Source of the DNA: an uncultured archaeon
Lineage (GTDB): Archaea; Thermoproteota; Nitrososphaeria; Nitrososphaerales; Nitrosopumilaceae
Assembly (NCBI GenBank): GCA_937896495.1
Contig: CALBNQ010000171.1
Location: 1-11,036, forward strand
DNA: 11,036 nt
Direction: 5' to 3'
The translations under genes and the position numbers were made by a program. How positions within the stretch are numbered: the stretch's first letter is position 1; every line of letters starts with the position of its first letter. Below the pieces are notes generated by a model. That model worked only from the letters and a program-made list of their open reading frames with translations. It did not search any database and had not been told where the DNA came from. Positions 1 through 6,118 of the stretch are shown here, one piece after another.

Positions 1-609
1 TATCCTATCAAATTGATGTATGTTTCTAACATCCCTGTAATTTTGGCATCTGCTCTTACTGCAAACGCTGTTTTCATGTTCCAAATGTTATGGGCAAACA
101 TGAATCCGCGTAATAATAATTTCTTTATGAATTTCATAGCACAGTTTGATCCAACAAGTCCATCTACACCTATTGGGGGTTTAATTTACTACATTACTCC
201 TCCAAGAGGTCTTGATGTTGCAGCTTTAGATCCTGGACGTGCTGTGGGATATGTTTTGTTCATGATTGGAATTGTAGTTGTGTTTGGAAGGTTGTGGGTT
301 GAACTTGGAGGTTTGTCACCAAAGAGTGCTGCTCAGAATTTACTTGATGCAGATGTACAAATCCCTGGATTTAGAAGATCAAATAAACCCGTTGAAGCAT
401 TACTGAACAAGTATATCCCATCCGTTACTATTATTGGATCTATGATTTTAGGTCTATTGGCCGGTGTATCTGATGTTCTTGGTGTATTTGGTTCTGGAAT
501 TGGAATTTTACTTATGGTAGATATTCTCATCAACTATTACACACAATTAGTTAGAGAACAAGTAGAAGTTGTAATGCCGCGATTGGGTGCTTTACTTGGA
601 AGAAAATAA
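1..609 (+). CDS. secY: Protein translocase subunit SecY, C-terminal part (gene starts before the window)
   Basis: SecY is the central pore subunit of the archaeal Sec translocon in the cytoplasmic membrane. The frame is open from base 1, so about 202 C-terminal residues of a protein usually near 440-480 residues are present. The first residues, YPIKLMYVSNIPVIL, are the conserved start of transmembrane helix 7. Then come an outer loop, helix 8 (around GRAVGYVLFMIGIVVVFGRL), and the cytosolic 8/9 loop, which contains LSPKSAAQ and the basic GFRRSNK motif that family members use for ribosome docking. Helices 9 and 10 follow (GSMILGLLAG and GIGILLMVDI), and the protein has a short basic tail ending in GRK. 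The next gene, adenylate kinase, overlaps its last 14 bases, a classic archaeal order at the end of the ribosomal protein superoperon. The TTG/ATG codons at 13-18 are internal, not a start. The family call is secure. Confidence 0.96.
   Translation, partial: YPIKLMYVSNIPVILASALTANAVFMFQMLWANMNPRNNNFFMNFIAQFDPTSPSTPIGGLIYYITPPRGLDVAALDPGRAVGYVLFMIGIVVVFGRLWVELGGLSPKSAAQNLLDADVQIPGFRRSNKPVEALLNKYIPSVTIIGSMILGLLAGVSDVLGVFGSGIGILLMVDILINYYTQLVREQVEVVMPRLGALLGRK
584..588 (+). promoter_or_regulatory. Ribosome binding site supporting the TTG start of adkA
   Basis: GGGTG inside the last codons of secY, seven bases before the TTG at 596. GGTG is complementary to the archaeal 16S rRNA anti-SD core. It favours 596 over GTG 587, which would overlap this motif. 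Confidence 0.45.
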
Positions 610-1174
610 GAAAATCATATTGGTAGGAATACCTGGTGTTGGTAAAACTAGTTTACTTACCCAAGTGGTTGAATCTTTAAAAGAAAAAAATAAAGTTGTT
701 AGTGTTGTAAATTATGGAACATTAATGTTTGATGTTGCAAAAGAAAATGGGTTAAAAAATAGAGATAATTTAAGAAGATTACCTGTTTTAGAACAACAAA
801 AACTACAAAAAATTGCAGCCGAAAAAATTGCAGCACATGATGAAGAAATCACTATAATTGATACTCATGCATTTATCAATTCTTCAGAAGGATATTATCC
901 TGGATTGCCTGAACATGTTTTAAAAATAATTAAACCATCCAACTTTGTTTCAGTTGCTGCAAAACCTGAGGAAATCTATAATAGACGAATGAAAGATGAG
1001 TCTAGAGACAGAGATAAAATTACATTAATCAACATCAAAAAAGAATTAGAATATCAAACTGGTATGATTTCTGCATGTGCTGTAATTACAGGCGTTCCTG
1101 TCAGACACATTCTTAACGGAGAGGGAAAGATTGATGAAGCAGCAAACAAGATAATTAATGCAATAGGACTGTAA
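596..1174 (+). CDS. adkA: Adenylate kinase, archaeal AdkA type
   Basis: Makes two ADP from ATP and AMP in the cytosol. Taking TTG at 596 as start gives 192 residues, the usual length of archaeal AdkA. A GGGTG at 584-588 lies eight bases before this TTG and can pair with the 16S tail. GTG at 587 would add three residues and is the alternative. The P-loop GIPGVGKT is at residues 11-18. A basic segment with RRLP follows for AMP binding, then an IIDTHAFI strand (Walker B-like) and an arginine-rich lid, RRMKDESRDRD. This pattern separates AdkA from bacterial Adk, which has a longer zinc or lid domain. The gene begins inside the end of secY (14-base overlap) and ends three bases before ylp1, so translational coupling in one operon is likely. 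The family is firm; only the start is uncertain. Confidence 0.93.
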   Translation: MEENKKIILVGIPGVGKTSLLTQVVESLKEKNKVVSVVNYGTLMFDVAKENGLKNRDNLRRLPVLEQQKLQKIAAEKIAAHDEEITIIDTHAFINSSEGYYPGLPEHVLKIIKPSNFVSVAAKPEEIYNRRMKDESRDRDKITLINIKKELEYQTGMISACAVITGVPVRHILNGEGKIDEAANKIINAIGL

Positions 1175-1177
1175 AAA

Positions 1178-1807
1178 ATGGATTTCAACTTTATACTACT
1201 CTTTATTGATTCAGCATTTCTCCAACTTCCTGATTTTCTTGGAGGTGACGGTAGAATGGTTTTGGGAAGTGATGATCCAATAGTCAAAGGGCTAATTCTT
1301 TCAATGTTTGCTGTAACTGGATTTGGTGTTTTACTTAATATCTTCAATTCAGCAGTAAGGAAGAAAATGGTTGATCAAACAAAACTAAAACGAATTATGA
1401 AAGAAACCCGTGGATGGCAAAAAGAGCGAATGGCTGCAATGCGAGCAAAAGATGCTGCAAAAACTGCTGAATTAAATAAAAAATCATCTTACATGAACAA
1501 AATGTCTATGGAAATGATGCAGATGAATATGAGACCTATGATGATTACTTTTGTTCCTTTAATTTTGATCTTTTATCTTGTATTGCCTCAATTGTTTACA
1601 TATACTGTAGCTATCTCTCCAATACCACTAAATGTAATTCCTGGAGATATGTTCCAACTAACATGTACTGCAGCACAAGCTGCAGATCCAGAACATGTGT
1701 GTACTGAAGAAAATGCATTATTTCTTTGGGCATGGTATTTCCTTTCATCAATTGCATTTAGTGGAATTATAATGAGACTGACAAAAACCTCAATGGATCT
1801 CAGTTGA
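1178..1807 (+). CDS. YidC-like membrane insertase Ylp1 (DUF106 / EMC3-TMCO1 family)
   Basis: A 209-residue membrane protein of the archaeal DUF106 family. The family belongs to the Oxa1 superfamily with YidC, EMC3, TMCO1 and GET1, which insert membrane proteins. The sequence shows a short outer N-terminus, a transmembrane segment at about residues 38-57, and a long charged, probably coiled cytosolic hairpin at about 62-118. Hydrophobic segments follow at about 120-141 and 181-200. This three-helix plus coiled-coil plan is that of the family. The end of the hairpin is extremely methionine-rich (nine Met in residues 106-122), as in EMC3-type substrate-capturing loops. The outer loop between the last two membrane segments holds Cys163 and Cys175, which could form a disulfide. 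The ATG lies three bases after the adkA stop. The gene sits next to secY and adkA as in many archaea. Function is inferred from family and context. Confidence 0.87.
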   Translation: MDFNFILLFIDSAFLQLPDFLGGDGRMVLGSDDPIVKGLILSMFAVTGFGVLLNIFNSAVRKKMVDQTKLKRIMKETRGWQKERMAAMRAKDAAKTAELNKKSSYMNKMSMEMMQMNMRPMMITFVPLILIFYLVLPQLFTYTVAISPIPLNVIPGDMFQLTCTAAQAADPEHVCTEENALFLWAWYFLSSIAFSGIIMRLTKTSMDLS

Positions 1808-2364
1808 CAAAATCTATTGTTATCTCTGGCCCTCCAGCTGTGGGAAAAACAACTGTTGCTAAAGGATTAGCTGAAGAATTTGAATTGACTTATCTTAGTG
1901 GTGGTGATGTTCTAAAAGAAATGGCAAAGGATCACGGTTTTGATTCTCAAGGTGATGATTGGTGGGATACTGAAGATGGCATGAAATTTCTTAATCAACG
2001 TGAAGAAAATTCTGAATTTGATAAAAAATTAGATAAAAAATTAATTGAATTATTCAATGAGGGTAAAATGGTAATCACTAGCTATACTCTTCCTTGGTTA
2101 ATTAAAGATGGAATCAAAATTTGGTTAGAGGGTTCTCGTGAAAGTAGTACAAAAAGGATGCAATCTAGAGACAACATGAGTTCTGAAGATGCTTTTACAA
2201 TTACCAAACAACGATTTGACAAGAATAAGGCATTGTACAAAAAATTATACAATTTTGATTTTGGTGATGATCAATCTGTGTTTGATTTGATAATTAACAC
2301 TGACAATCTTACTGCACAACAAGTAATTGATGTAGCAAAAGAAACTGTGAGAAAATTACTATGA
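1804..2364 (+). CDS. cmk: Cytidylate kinase, archaeal type
   Basis: Phosphorylates CMP/dCMP with ATP in the cytosol. The protein has 186 residues, in the size range of archaeal Cmk (about 180-190) and shorter than the bacterial enzyme, which has an added NMP domain. The N-terminus has the P-loop SGPPAVGKT, followed by the conserved SGGDVLKEMA after strand 2, where archaeal Cmk typically has an S-G-D-(I/V)-F/L-R/K pattern. A lid-like basic part, STKRMQSRDNMS, comes later. The start is TTG at 1804, whose last two bases with the next A form the ylp1 stop (TTGA overlap); no better start gives an intact P-loop. It ends in an ATGA overlap with cbf5. In many euryarchaea ribosomal protein genes L34e/L14e sit between cmk and cbf5; here the four-base overlap leaves no room for them. 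Confidence 0.9.
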   Translation: MTKSIVISGPPAVGKTTVAKGLAEEFELTYLSGGDVLKEMAKDHGFDSQGDDWWDTEDGMKFLNQREENSEFDKKLDKKLIELFNEGKMVITSYTLPWLIKDGIKIWLEGSRESSTKRMQSRDNMSSEDAFTITKQRFDKNKALYKKLYNFDFGDDQSVFDLIINTDNLTAQQVIDVAKETVRKLL

Positions 2365-3362
2365 CTCTGAAACAACTTGAAAATTTAATTGAAGTTGATC
2401 AAGATTTTACTGATGATGCATATGGGACATATTATGATAAAAGAACAATTGAACAATTACTAAATTACGGAATAATACTTTTAGATAAACCTCCTGGACC
2501 TACAAGTCATGAAACAGTCGCATGGACAAAAAGACTTTTGAAATTACCAAAAATTGGTCATAGTGGAACTTTAGATCCTCAGGTATCTGGAGTTTTACCT
2601 CTTGGATTGGGTGAAGCTACAAAAGCATTGGGTGTTTTGCTTTTTGGTCCAAAAGAATATCATGCATTGGGACGTGTACATTCACTTCCTTCAAAAGATA
2701 AACTAAAAGAAGTAATTGATATGTTTCAGGGTGAAATCTTCCAAAAACCCCCACAACGTTCTGCGGTGGTTCGACAAACAAGAACTAGAACTATTCATGA
2801 ATTTGAAGTATTAGAACAAAAAGAAAGATTACTTTTAACTCGAATTTTATGCGAATCTGGTACATACATTAGAAAATTATATTATGATATTGGTGAAGTT
2901 CTTGGGCCTGGTGCAACTATGATTGAGCTACGAAGAACTAGAGTTCATCAATTTCGTGAAATAGATGGATTAGTTACTTTACATGAACTTGCAAATGCAT
3001 TTGCATTGTGGGAAGAAAATAAAGATGATAGTAAATTAATGAAAATGATTAAACCTGTTGAATATGCATTTAGTGAATTAAAATCAGTAGTTATTCGTGA
3101 TTCCGCAGTTGATGCAATGTGTCATGGTGCACAACTTGCAATTCCTGGAATTCTAAAAATCTCTCCAAATTTAAAAATCGGTGATATTGTTGGAGTTTAT
3201 ACACAAAAAGGTGAAGCAGTTGCTTTGGCAGAATCTACCATGTCTGAAGAAGAAATTCGTGATGCTACAAAAGGATATGCTTTTGAAACTAAAAGAATTA
3301 TCATGGCTCCAAAAACATATCCTAAAAAATGGAGAACTAAACCCACTCCTCCTAAGGATTAA
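2361..3362 (+). CDS. cbf5: rRNA/tRNA pseudouridine synthase Cbf5 (TruB family, H/ACA RNP catalytic subunit)
   Basis: Catalytic subunit of archaeal H/ACA ribonucleoproteins; it isomerises uridine in rRNA under guide RNA control and can also act at tRNA position 55. At 333 residues it has the normal archaeal length. An N-terminal extension (about 1-35) precedes LLDKPPGPTSHE at 40-51. The catalytic motif GHSGTLDP is at 66-73, with Asp72 as the expected nucleophile. The ESGTYIRKLYYDIG motif is at 165-178 and LRRTRVHQF at 190-198. A C-terminal PUA domain runs from about 240 to 315 (VVIRDSAVDAMCHGAQL, then IGDIVGVYTQKGEAVALA). A basic Lys/Pro-rich tail ends the protein. The segment KEYHALGRVH at 98-107 replaces the more usual EY-x-x-L-M-R/K-H form. 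The ATG overlaps the cmk stop by four bases, so the gene is translationally coupled. The call is secure. Confidence 0.94.
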   Translation: MTLKQLENLIEVDQDFTDDAYGTYYDKRTIEQLLNYGIILLDKPPGPTSHETVAWTKRLLKLPKIGHSGTLDPQVSGVLPLGLGEATKALGVLLFGPKEYHALGRVHSLPSKDKLKEVIDMFQGEIFQKPPQRSAVVRQTRTRTIHEFEVLEQKERLLLTRILCESGTYIRKLYYDIGEVLGPGATMIELRRTRVHQFREIDGLVTLHELANAFALWEENKDDSKLMKMIKPVEYAFSELKSVVIRDSAVDAMCHGAQLAIPGILKISPNLKIGDIVGVYTQKGEAVALAESTMSEEEIRDATKGYAFETKRIIMAPKTYPKKWRTKPTPPKD

Positions 3363-3382
3363 TCTGGAAATAATTTTTAAAA

Positions 3383-3829
3383 TTGTTAGCAAAAAGCCTT
3401 GTAATTTTTACTGGTGTTGGATTACTTGCAGGGCTTTTATTTGGAATTTATTTAATTGACGTTAAAAATACTAGTCAATTAGTTTTTGTTGATGGTAATT
3501 CAATTTCTATTGTAACTGAAAAATCTGATTTTAAATTAGGTGAAACAATTAAAATCCGAGTTGTAAATTCTGGAACCACTCTGTTGACTTTTTCTGATAC
3601 TTCATATGGTCTTAGAGTTACTGGATTATCTGGAATTTTGATGTATGCTCCTATTTCATCTCAAACAATTTCTACACTTGAACCTGGCAAAGAAATTATT
3701 TTTTCATGGGATCAAATCAAAAATGATGGTGACCCTGCATTAGAAGGCCTTTACAAAATATCTACAAATGCTATAGATTCATTTGGACATAAAGTGGAAA
3801 AATCAACTACAGTAACAATATGGAAATAG
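3383..3829 (+). CDS. Small membrane-anchored protein with a BsuPI-like beta domain
   Basis: A 148-residue protein that starts at TTG 3383; the in-frame TAA at 3371-3373 excludes an earlier start. Residues 5-25 form one hydrophobic segment ending in IYLID, which fits an uncleaved N-terminal anchor or signal peptide placing the rest outside the cell. Residues 45-146 look like an immunoglobulin-type beta sandwich: KLGETIKIRVVNSGTTLL, then LEPGKEIIFSWDQIKNDG and EGLYKISTNAI. This order (lengthening beta strands, an L-x-PG turn, a tryptophan strand, an EG-x-Y strand) resembles the BsuPI / intracellular proteinase inhibitor domain, also found in many archaeal surface proteins. The resemblance is by eye; inhibitor activity should not be assumed. 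It begins 20 bases after cbf5 and may be its last operon member. There is no clear ribosome binding site. Confidence 0.72.
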   Translation: MLAKSLVIFTGVGLLAGLLFGIYLIDVKNTSQLVFVDGNSISIVTEKSDFKLGETIKIRVVNSGTTLLTFSDTSYGLRVTGLSGILMYAPISSQTISTLEPGKEIIFSWDQIKNDGDPALEGLYKISTNAIDSFGHKVEKSTTVTIWK

Positions 3830-3854
3830 TTTTTCTAATTACAAAATAACACAA

Positions 3855-3862
3855 TATATAAT
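3855..3862 (+). promoter_or_regulatory. TATA element for the tRNA-Ser gene
   Basis: TATATAAT, preceded by an A/C-rich BRE-like stretch. It is centred about 39 bases before the mature tRNA 5' end. With the archaeal spacing of about 26 bases this predicts a transcript start near 3885 and a short 5' leader for RNase P to remove. Confidence 0.55.
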
Positions 3863-3897
3863 CTGATTTTATCAATCCTATTTGTCGCAAGACTTGT

Positions 3898-3998
3898 GCC
3901 GGGGTCGCCTAGCCTGGTAGGGCGCGCGCCTGGAAATAATTAACCATAAAGCGCGTTCTCGCAAGGGAACGGGAGTTCAAATCTCCCTCCCGGCGCCA
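3898..3998 (+). tRNA. tRNA-Ser (anticodon GGA) with a 14-base intron and encoded CCA
   Basis: The cloverleaf can be built by hand. Acceptor stem 3898-3904 (GCCGGGG) pairs with 3988-3994 (TCCCGGC, last pair G-U). D stem GCCT/GGGC is at 3907-3910 and 3920-3923. Anticodon stem CGCGC 3925-3929 pairs with GCGCG 3951-3955. T arm is GGGAG-TTCAAAT-CTCCC at 3971-3987. The variable arm TTCTC-GCAA-GGGAA (3956-3969) makes it class II, and discriminator G at 3995 fits serine rather than leucine. CCA is encoded at 3996-3998. Removing 3936-3949 restores the seven-base loop CTGGAAA with anticodon GGA at 3932-3934 (reads UCC and UCU). The intron is at the canonical 37/38 site. The gene stands out as a GC-rich island. 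Confidence 0.94.
3936..3949 (+). other. tRNA-Ser intron at position 37/38
   Basis: Predicted 14-base intron. TGG at 3931-3933 pairs with CCA at 3944-3946. Three-base bulges AAA at 3934-3936 and 3948-3950 place both cuts symmetrically after their second base. This is a bulge-helix-bulge of the kind cut by archaeal splicing endonuclease. The outer intron helix is nearly absent because only seven bases remain between the paired parts. Confidence 0.75.
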
Positions 3999-4000
3999 TT

Positions 4001-5311
4001 TTATTTTTCTAGTTTTTCAATTATTTCTGAAAATTTCCATGGTCCACATTGTGCATCTACTAATTCATTTCCAATAAACCCATTCTTGTTTAGATGATTA
4101 ACAATATGTGTTGCAAATGGTAATGCTCCTGTAGCTCCTGGAGAATTATAATTCAAAATATGAAATGATTTTTCATCATCAATTAAAATTACATCTGGAA
4201 CAAATTTCCCATTTTCATCAATTACTGATGAACGAATTCCTGCTGTGCCTTTTTCTGTAATTTTATCTGAATCTATTTTTGGCAAAAATCTTTTGACTCT
4301 GTTAATCATTACTGATTTTGACATTGATGATTGAATTTCATTTATTGCTAATTCTTGAAATTGTTTATCAAAGATTGCTTTTCTTGCACCTGATCCAAGC
4401 ATTTCGATGATTTTTGGAATAAACTCTTTGATGTTTTCTGCATTATCATATCCATATGGACTAAAAACTGGAACTGCATTTGGACCAATTTCACAACTTC
4501 CATCTACACGAATAATCCAATGTGGATCTAAAAATGGATAGTCTGGAAATTCAGGAACTGAATATACACTAGCTTTTGTTAAATTATGATATTCTTTTGG
4601 CACTATCCAATACTCTCCTCTAAAATGTACATCTGTGAAATTTTTTGCAACATTCATGTTATGTGCAATGTTGATTGCTTCTCCTCCTGCTGCATTGATT
4701 AAAAATTTTGTAACTATTTTCTTTTTTTGATTTAGCGTTATTTCCCATTGACCGTTTTCTTTTTTTATTTCAGTTACTTTGGAATCCAAAAGAAATTCTG
4801 TTCCATTATTTTTACTATCCTTCATAATAGAATTGGTAAACACTGAATAGTCTGCAGAACCATCTTTGTATACATAAAGTGCAGACTCACATTTTATTTC
4901 AGGCTCTATTTTTTTAATTTCTTCTTTATCTAATAATTTAATATCTTTATCTTCAAGACCATTTTGTTTTCCCCATTTGAGATATTTTTCGAGAGTTTTA
5001 ACATCTTTTTTGTTTAACGCAACTTCAATTACTCCATCTTTCCTAAATGGTAACTTTTTAAGCTTGGAATATTCTTTCCACATTTCATAACCATGAAATG
5101 CAGCTTTTGCAAATAATTTCTTCTTCTCTGGATTGTACAAATACGGTGCATGAACTTTTCCTGTGTTTCTACCACTTGTATGAAATGCAACAGTTGATTC
5201 TTGTTCGATAATTGCAATTTTTTTTGATTTGTTTAGAAATGACAGAAAATATGAAATGGATGTTCCAAGAATTCCTCCTCCTATTATTACAATGTCAAAA
5301 TTATCTGTCAT
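4001..5311 (-). CDS. lhgO: L-2-hydroxyglutarate oxidase-like FAD-dependent oxidoreductase (LhgO / DAO family)
   Basis: A 436-residue flavoprotein. The family oxidises L-2-hydroxyglutarate, a side product of malate or lactate dehydrogenase acting on 2-oxoglutarate, back to 2-oxoglutarate, passing electrons to oxygen or a membrane quinone. The N-terminal FAD dinucleotide fold is plain: IVIIGGGILGTS, with the acidic end of strand 2 in IAIIEQES. Next is the family motif HTSGRNTGKVHAPYLY, counterpart of H-x-SG-x-N-S-G-V-I-H. The substrate half carries FRGEYWIVP, YPFLDPHW and DGSCEIGPNAVPVF, all typical of LhgO. LNYNSPGATGALPFATHIV near the C-terminus closes the FAD site. The HSGVIHAG-type segment is modified (GKVHAP), so the exact substrate is inferred. 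It is divergent from the gene at 5399 and convergent with the tRNA gene, ending two bases from it. Confidence 0.82.
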   Translation of the reverse strand: MTDNFDIVIIGGGILGTSISYFLSFLNKSKKIAIIEQESTVAFHTSGRNTGKVHAPYLYNPEKKKLFAKAAFHGYEMWKEYSKLKKLPFRKDGVIEVALNKKDVKTLEKYLKWGKQNGLEDKDIKLLDKEEIKKIEPEIKCESALYVYKDGSADYSVFTNSIMKDSKNNGTEFLLDSKVTEIKKENGQWEITLNQKKKIVTKFLINAAGGEAINIAHNMNVAKNFTDVHFRGEYWIVPKEYHNLTKASVYSVPEFPDYPFLDPHWIIRVDGSCEIGPNAVPVFSPYGYDNAENIKEFIPKIIEMLGSGARKAIFDKQFQELAINEIQSSMSKSVMINRVKRFLPKIDSDKITEKGTAGIRSSVIDENGKFVPDVILIDDEKSFHILNYNSPGATGALPFATHIVNHLNKNGFIGNELVDAQCGPWKFSEIIEKLEK

Positions 5312-5339
5312 TTTATTTCATTCTTATTTTATTTTAATT

Positions 5340-5347
5340 GATATTAA
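5340..5347 (-). promoter_or_regulatory. TATA element for the lhgO-like gene
   Basis: Reads TTAATATC on the minus strand, centred about 32 bases before the ATG, predicting a leader of roughly six bases. It is the mirror copy of the element at 5370-5377, forming an inverted repeat with eight-base arms and a 22-base spacer. Confidence 0.5.
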
Positions 5348-5369
5348 ATTGAATCTGTAACGACTAAAC

Positions 5370-5377
5370 TTAATATC
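5370..5377 (+). promoter_or_regulatory. TATA element for the gene at 5399
   Basis: TTAATATC is centred about 26 bases before ATG 5399, the spacing expected for a leaderless transcript. It supports ATG 5399 over the in-frame GTG at 5387, which would lie upstream of the predicted transcript start. Confidence 0.55.
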
Positions 5378-5398
5378 TGATGAAAAGTGAATTTCAAT

Positions 5399-5668
5399 AT
5401 GTTGCCTGATAGATGTTCTGTATCAAAAGATGGGAAACAATGTGTTAATCCACCAGAATTTATCGTATCTATTGTTGATGAAAAGGATGAATACATGGTG
5501 GGAGTTACTTGTGGACGACATAAGCAAGTTGTAACTGGAAAAATCGGATTTCTTCAAAAAGAAGGAAAAATGCATAATGGCAAAATAAGTTTTGCACCTG
5601 TTAAGACAATTGGAACTGATTGTATTCATGGCGATTCAGATGATTTGATTCAAATTGATTTGAAATAG
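5399..5668 (+). CDS. Small conserved-looking Cys/His protein, function unknown
   Basis: An 89-residue soluble protein I cannot assign to a named family. It contains C6 and C14 (CSVSKDGKQC), then C37 with H40 in the segment TCGRHK, and one later C-I-H pair near residue 75. The first four, spaced C-x7-C and C-x2-H, could bind one zinc ion in a small treble-clef-like fold. The beginning, LPDRCSV-x-KDGKQCVNPPEF, resembles the short metal knots at the front of small archaeal proteins that read as C-x-x-x-x-x-G-x-x-C-x-N-P. The tail, DDLIQIDLK, is acidic. ATG 5399 is chosen because a TATA element lies about 26 bases before it; GTG 5387 would add four residues. It is divergent from the lhgO-like gene with only an 87-base gap. 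No function is proposed. Confidence 0.72.
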   Translation: MLPDRCSVSKDGKQCVNPPEFIVSIVDEKDEYMVGVTCGRHKQVVTGKIGFLQKEGKMHNGKISFAPVKTIGTDCIHGDSDDLIQIDLK

Positions 5669-5707
5669 TTACAAAAATTGAAATAATTTTAATTCTAATG
5701 TTTAATA

Positions 5708-6082
5708 ATGTTATTTGAACTACTATCTGATTTAATCCAGATTGATGAAATATTGTTTATTGTAAAAAACCCTGGTATTATTTGTGAAGTGAGAAACAAT
5801 TCTCTTAGTATAAAACAAAAAGAAAAATGGATTACTATTGGTAATAATGATGATCCTGCACACATACATATTGATTCAGAATTGATAAAATATGCAAAAT
5901 TTGTAAATGAAACAAAATCTGAACGTGTTAGTTTTAGTGTACAGTTTTTTAATGAATATGATCAACGTGTATTGGCAGCATTTTTTACAAAAATGTATGA
6001 TGAATCTAAAACATTAATCTCAAAAAAATTTCAAATATATCAACAACTAAATCAAAAATATTCTTCTAAGATTAAATTTTAA
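5708..6082 (+). CDS. Unassigned 124-residue protein, possibly of the ChuX/HutX haem-carrier fold
   Basis: No secure family. Residues 49-56 read DPAHIHID, followed by IKYAKFV and then VSFSVQFFNEYDQRVLAAFF at 74-93. In HutX/ChuX and the halves of HemS, a segment with H-x-H or H-x-N is followed by a strand with I-x-x-I-x-x-V, a short linker, then S-x-Q-F-F-(D/N)-x-x-G-x-x-(I/M)-x-x-V-(F/Y). The similarity in order and spacing is good, but the protein is shorter than ChuX (about 160 residues) and lacks its N-terminal helices, so this is a by-eye suggestion. There is no signal peptide or membrane segment; the C-terminus is Lys-rich. An A/T-rich stretch at 5681-5694 may be its promoter. The ATG at 5698 is out of frame and soon stops, so ATG 5708 is the start. 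Confidence 0.7.
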   Translation: MLFELLSDLIQIDEILFIVKNPGIICEVRNNSLSIKQKEKWITIGNNDDPAHIHIDSELIKYAKFVNETKSERVSFSVQFFNEYDQRVLAAFFTKMYDESKTLISKKFQIYQQLNQKYSSKIKF

Positions 6083-6110
6083 AAAAAAACCTTGTCTGAA
6101 AAAAACAAGG
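6080..6110 (-). terminator. Hairpin plus U-tract terminator on the minus strand
   Basis: On the minus strand CCTTGT (6110-6105) pairs with ACAAGG (6095-6090) around a nine-base loop. A run of T (6089-6081) follows immediately. Read on the plus strand the hairpin is followed by A, so it can only act on leftward transcripts, namely the 29-codon unit and possibly read-through from the dehydrogenase gene. Confidence 0.65.
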
Positions 6111-6118
6111 AAAAAATA

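Noticed and set aside
333..533. Open frame on the minus strand inside secY
   Set aside because: It is antisense to a clear SecY coding region, has low-complexity Pro/Ile/Ser content and no promoter spacing; it is a shadow frame.
1054..1347. 97-codon minus-strand frame across the adkA/ylp1 junction
   Set aside because: It spans two well-supported genes on the other strand and shows no family features.
3171..3459. Overlapping frames on both strands across the end of cbf5 and the next gene
   Set aside because: The PUA domain of Cbf5 and the membrane anchor of the following protein explain this DNA; the alternatives are Phe/Cys/Lys-rich noise.
3924..3955. Reading the anticodon loop without an intron
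   Set aside because: The unspliced loop would be 21 bases; removing 3936-3949 gives a perfect stem and a standard seven-base loop.
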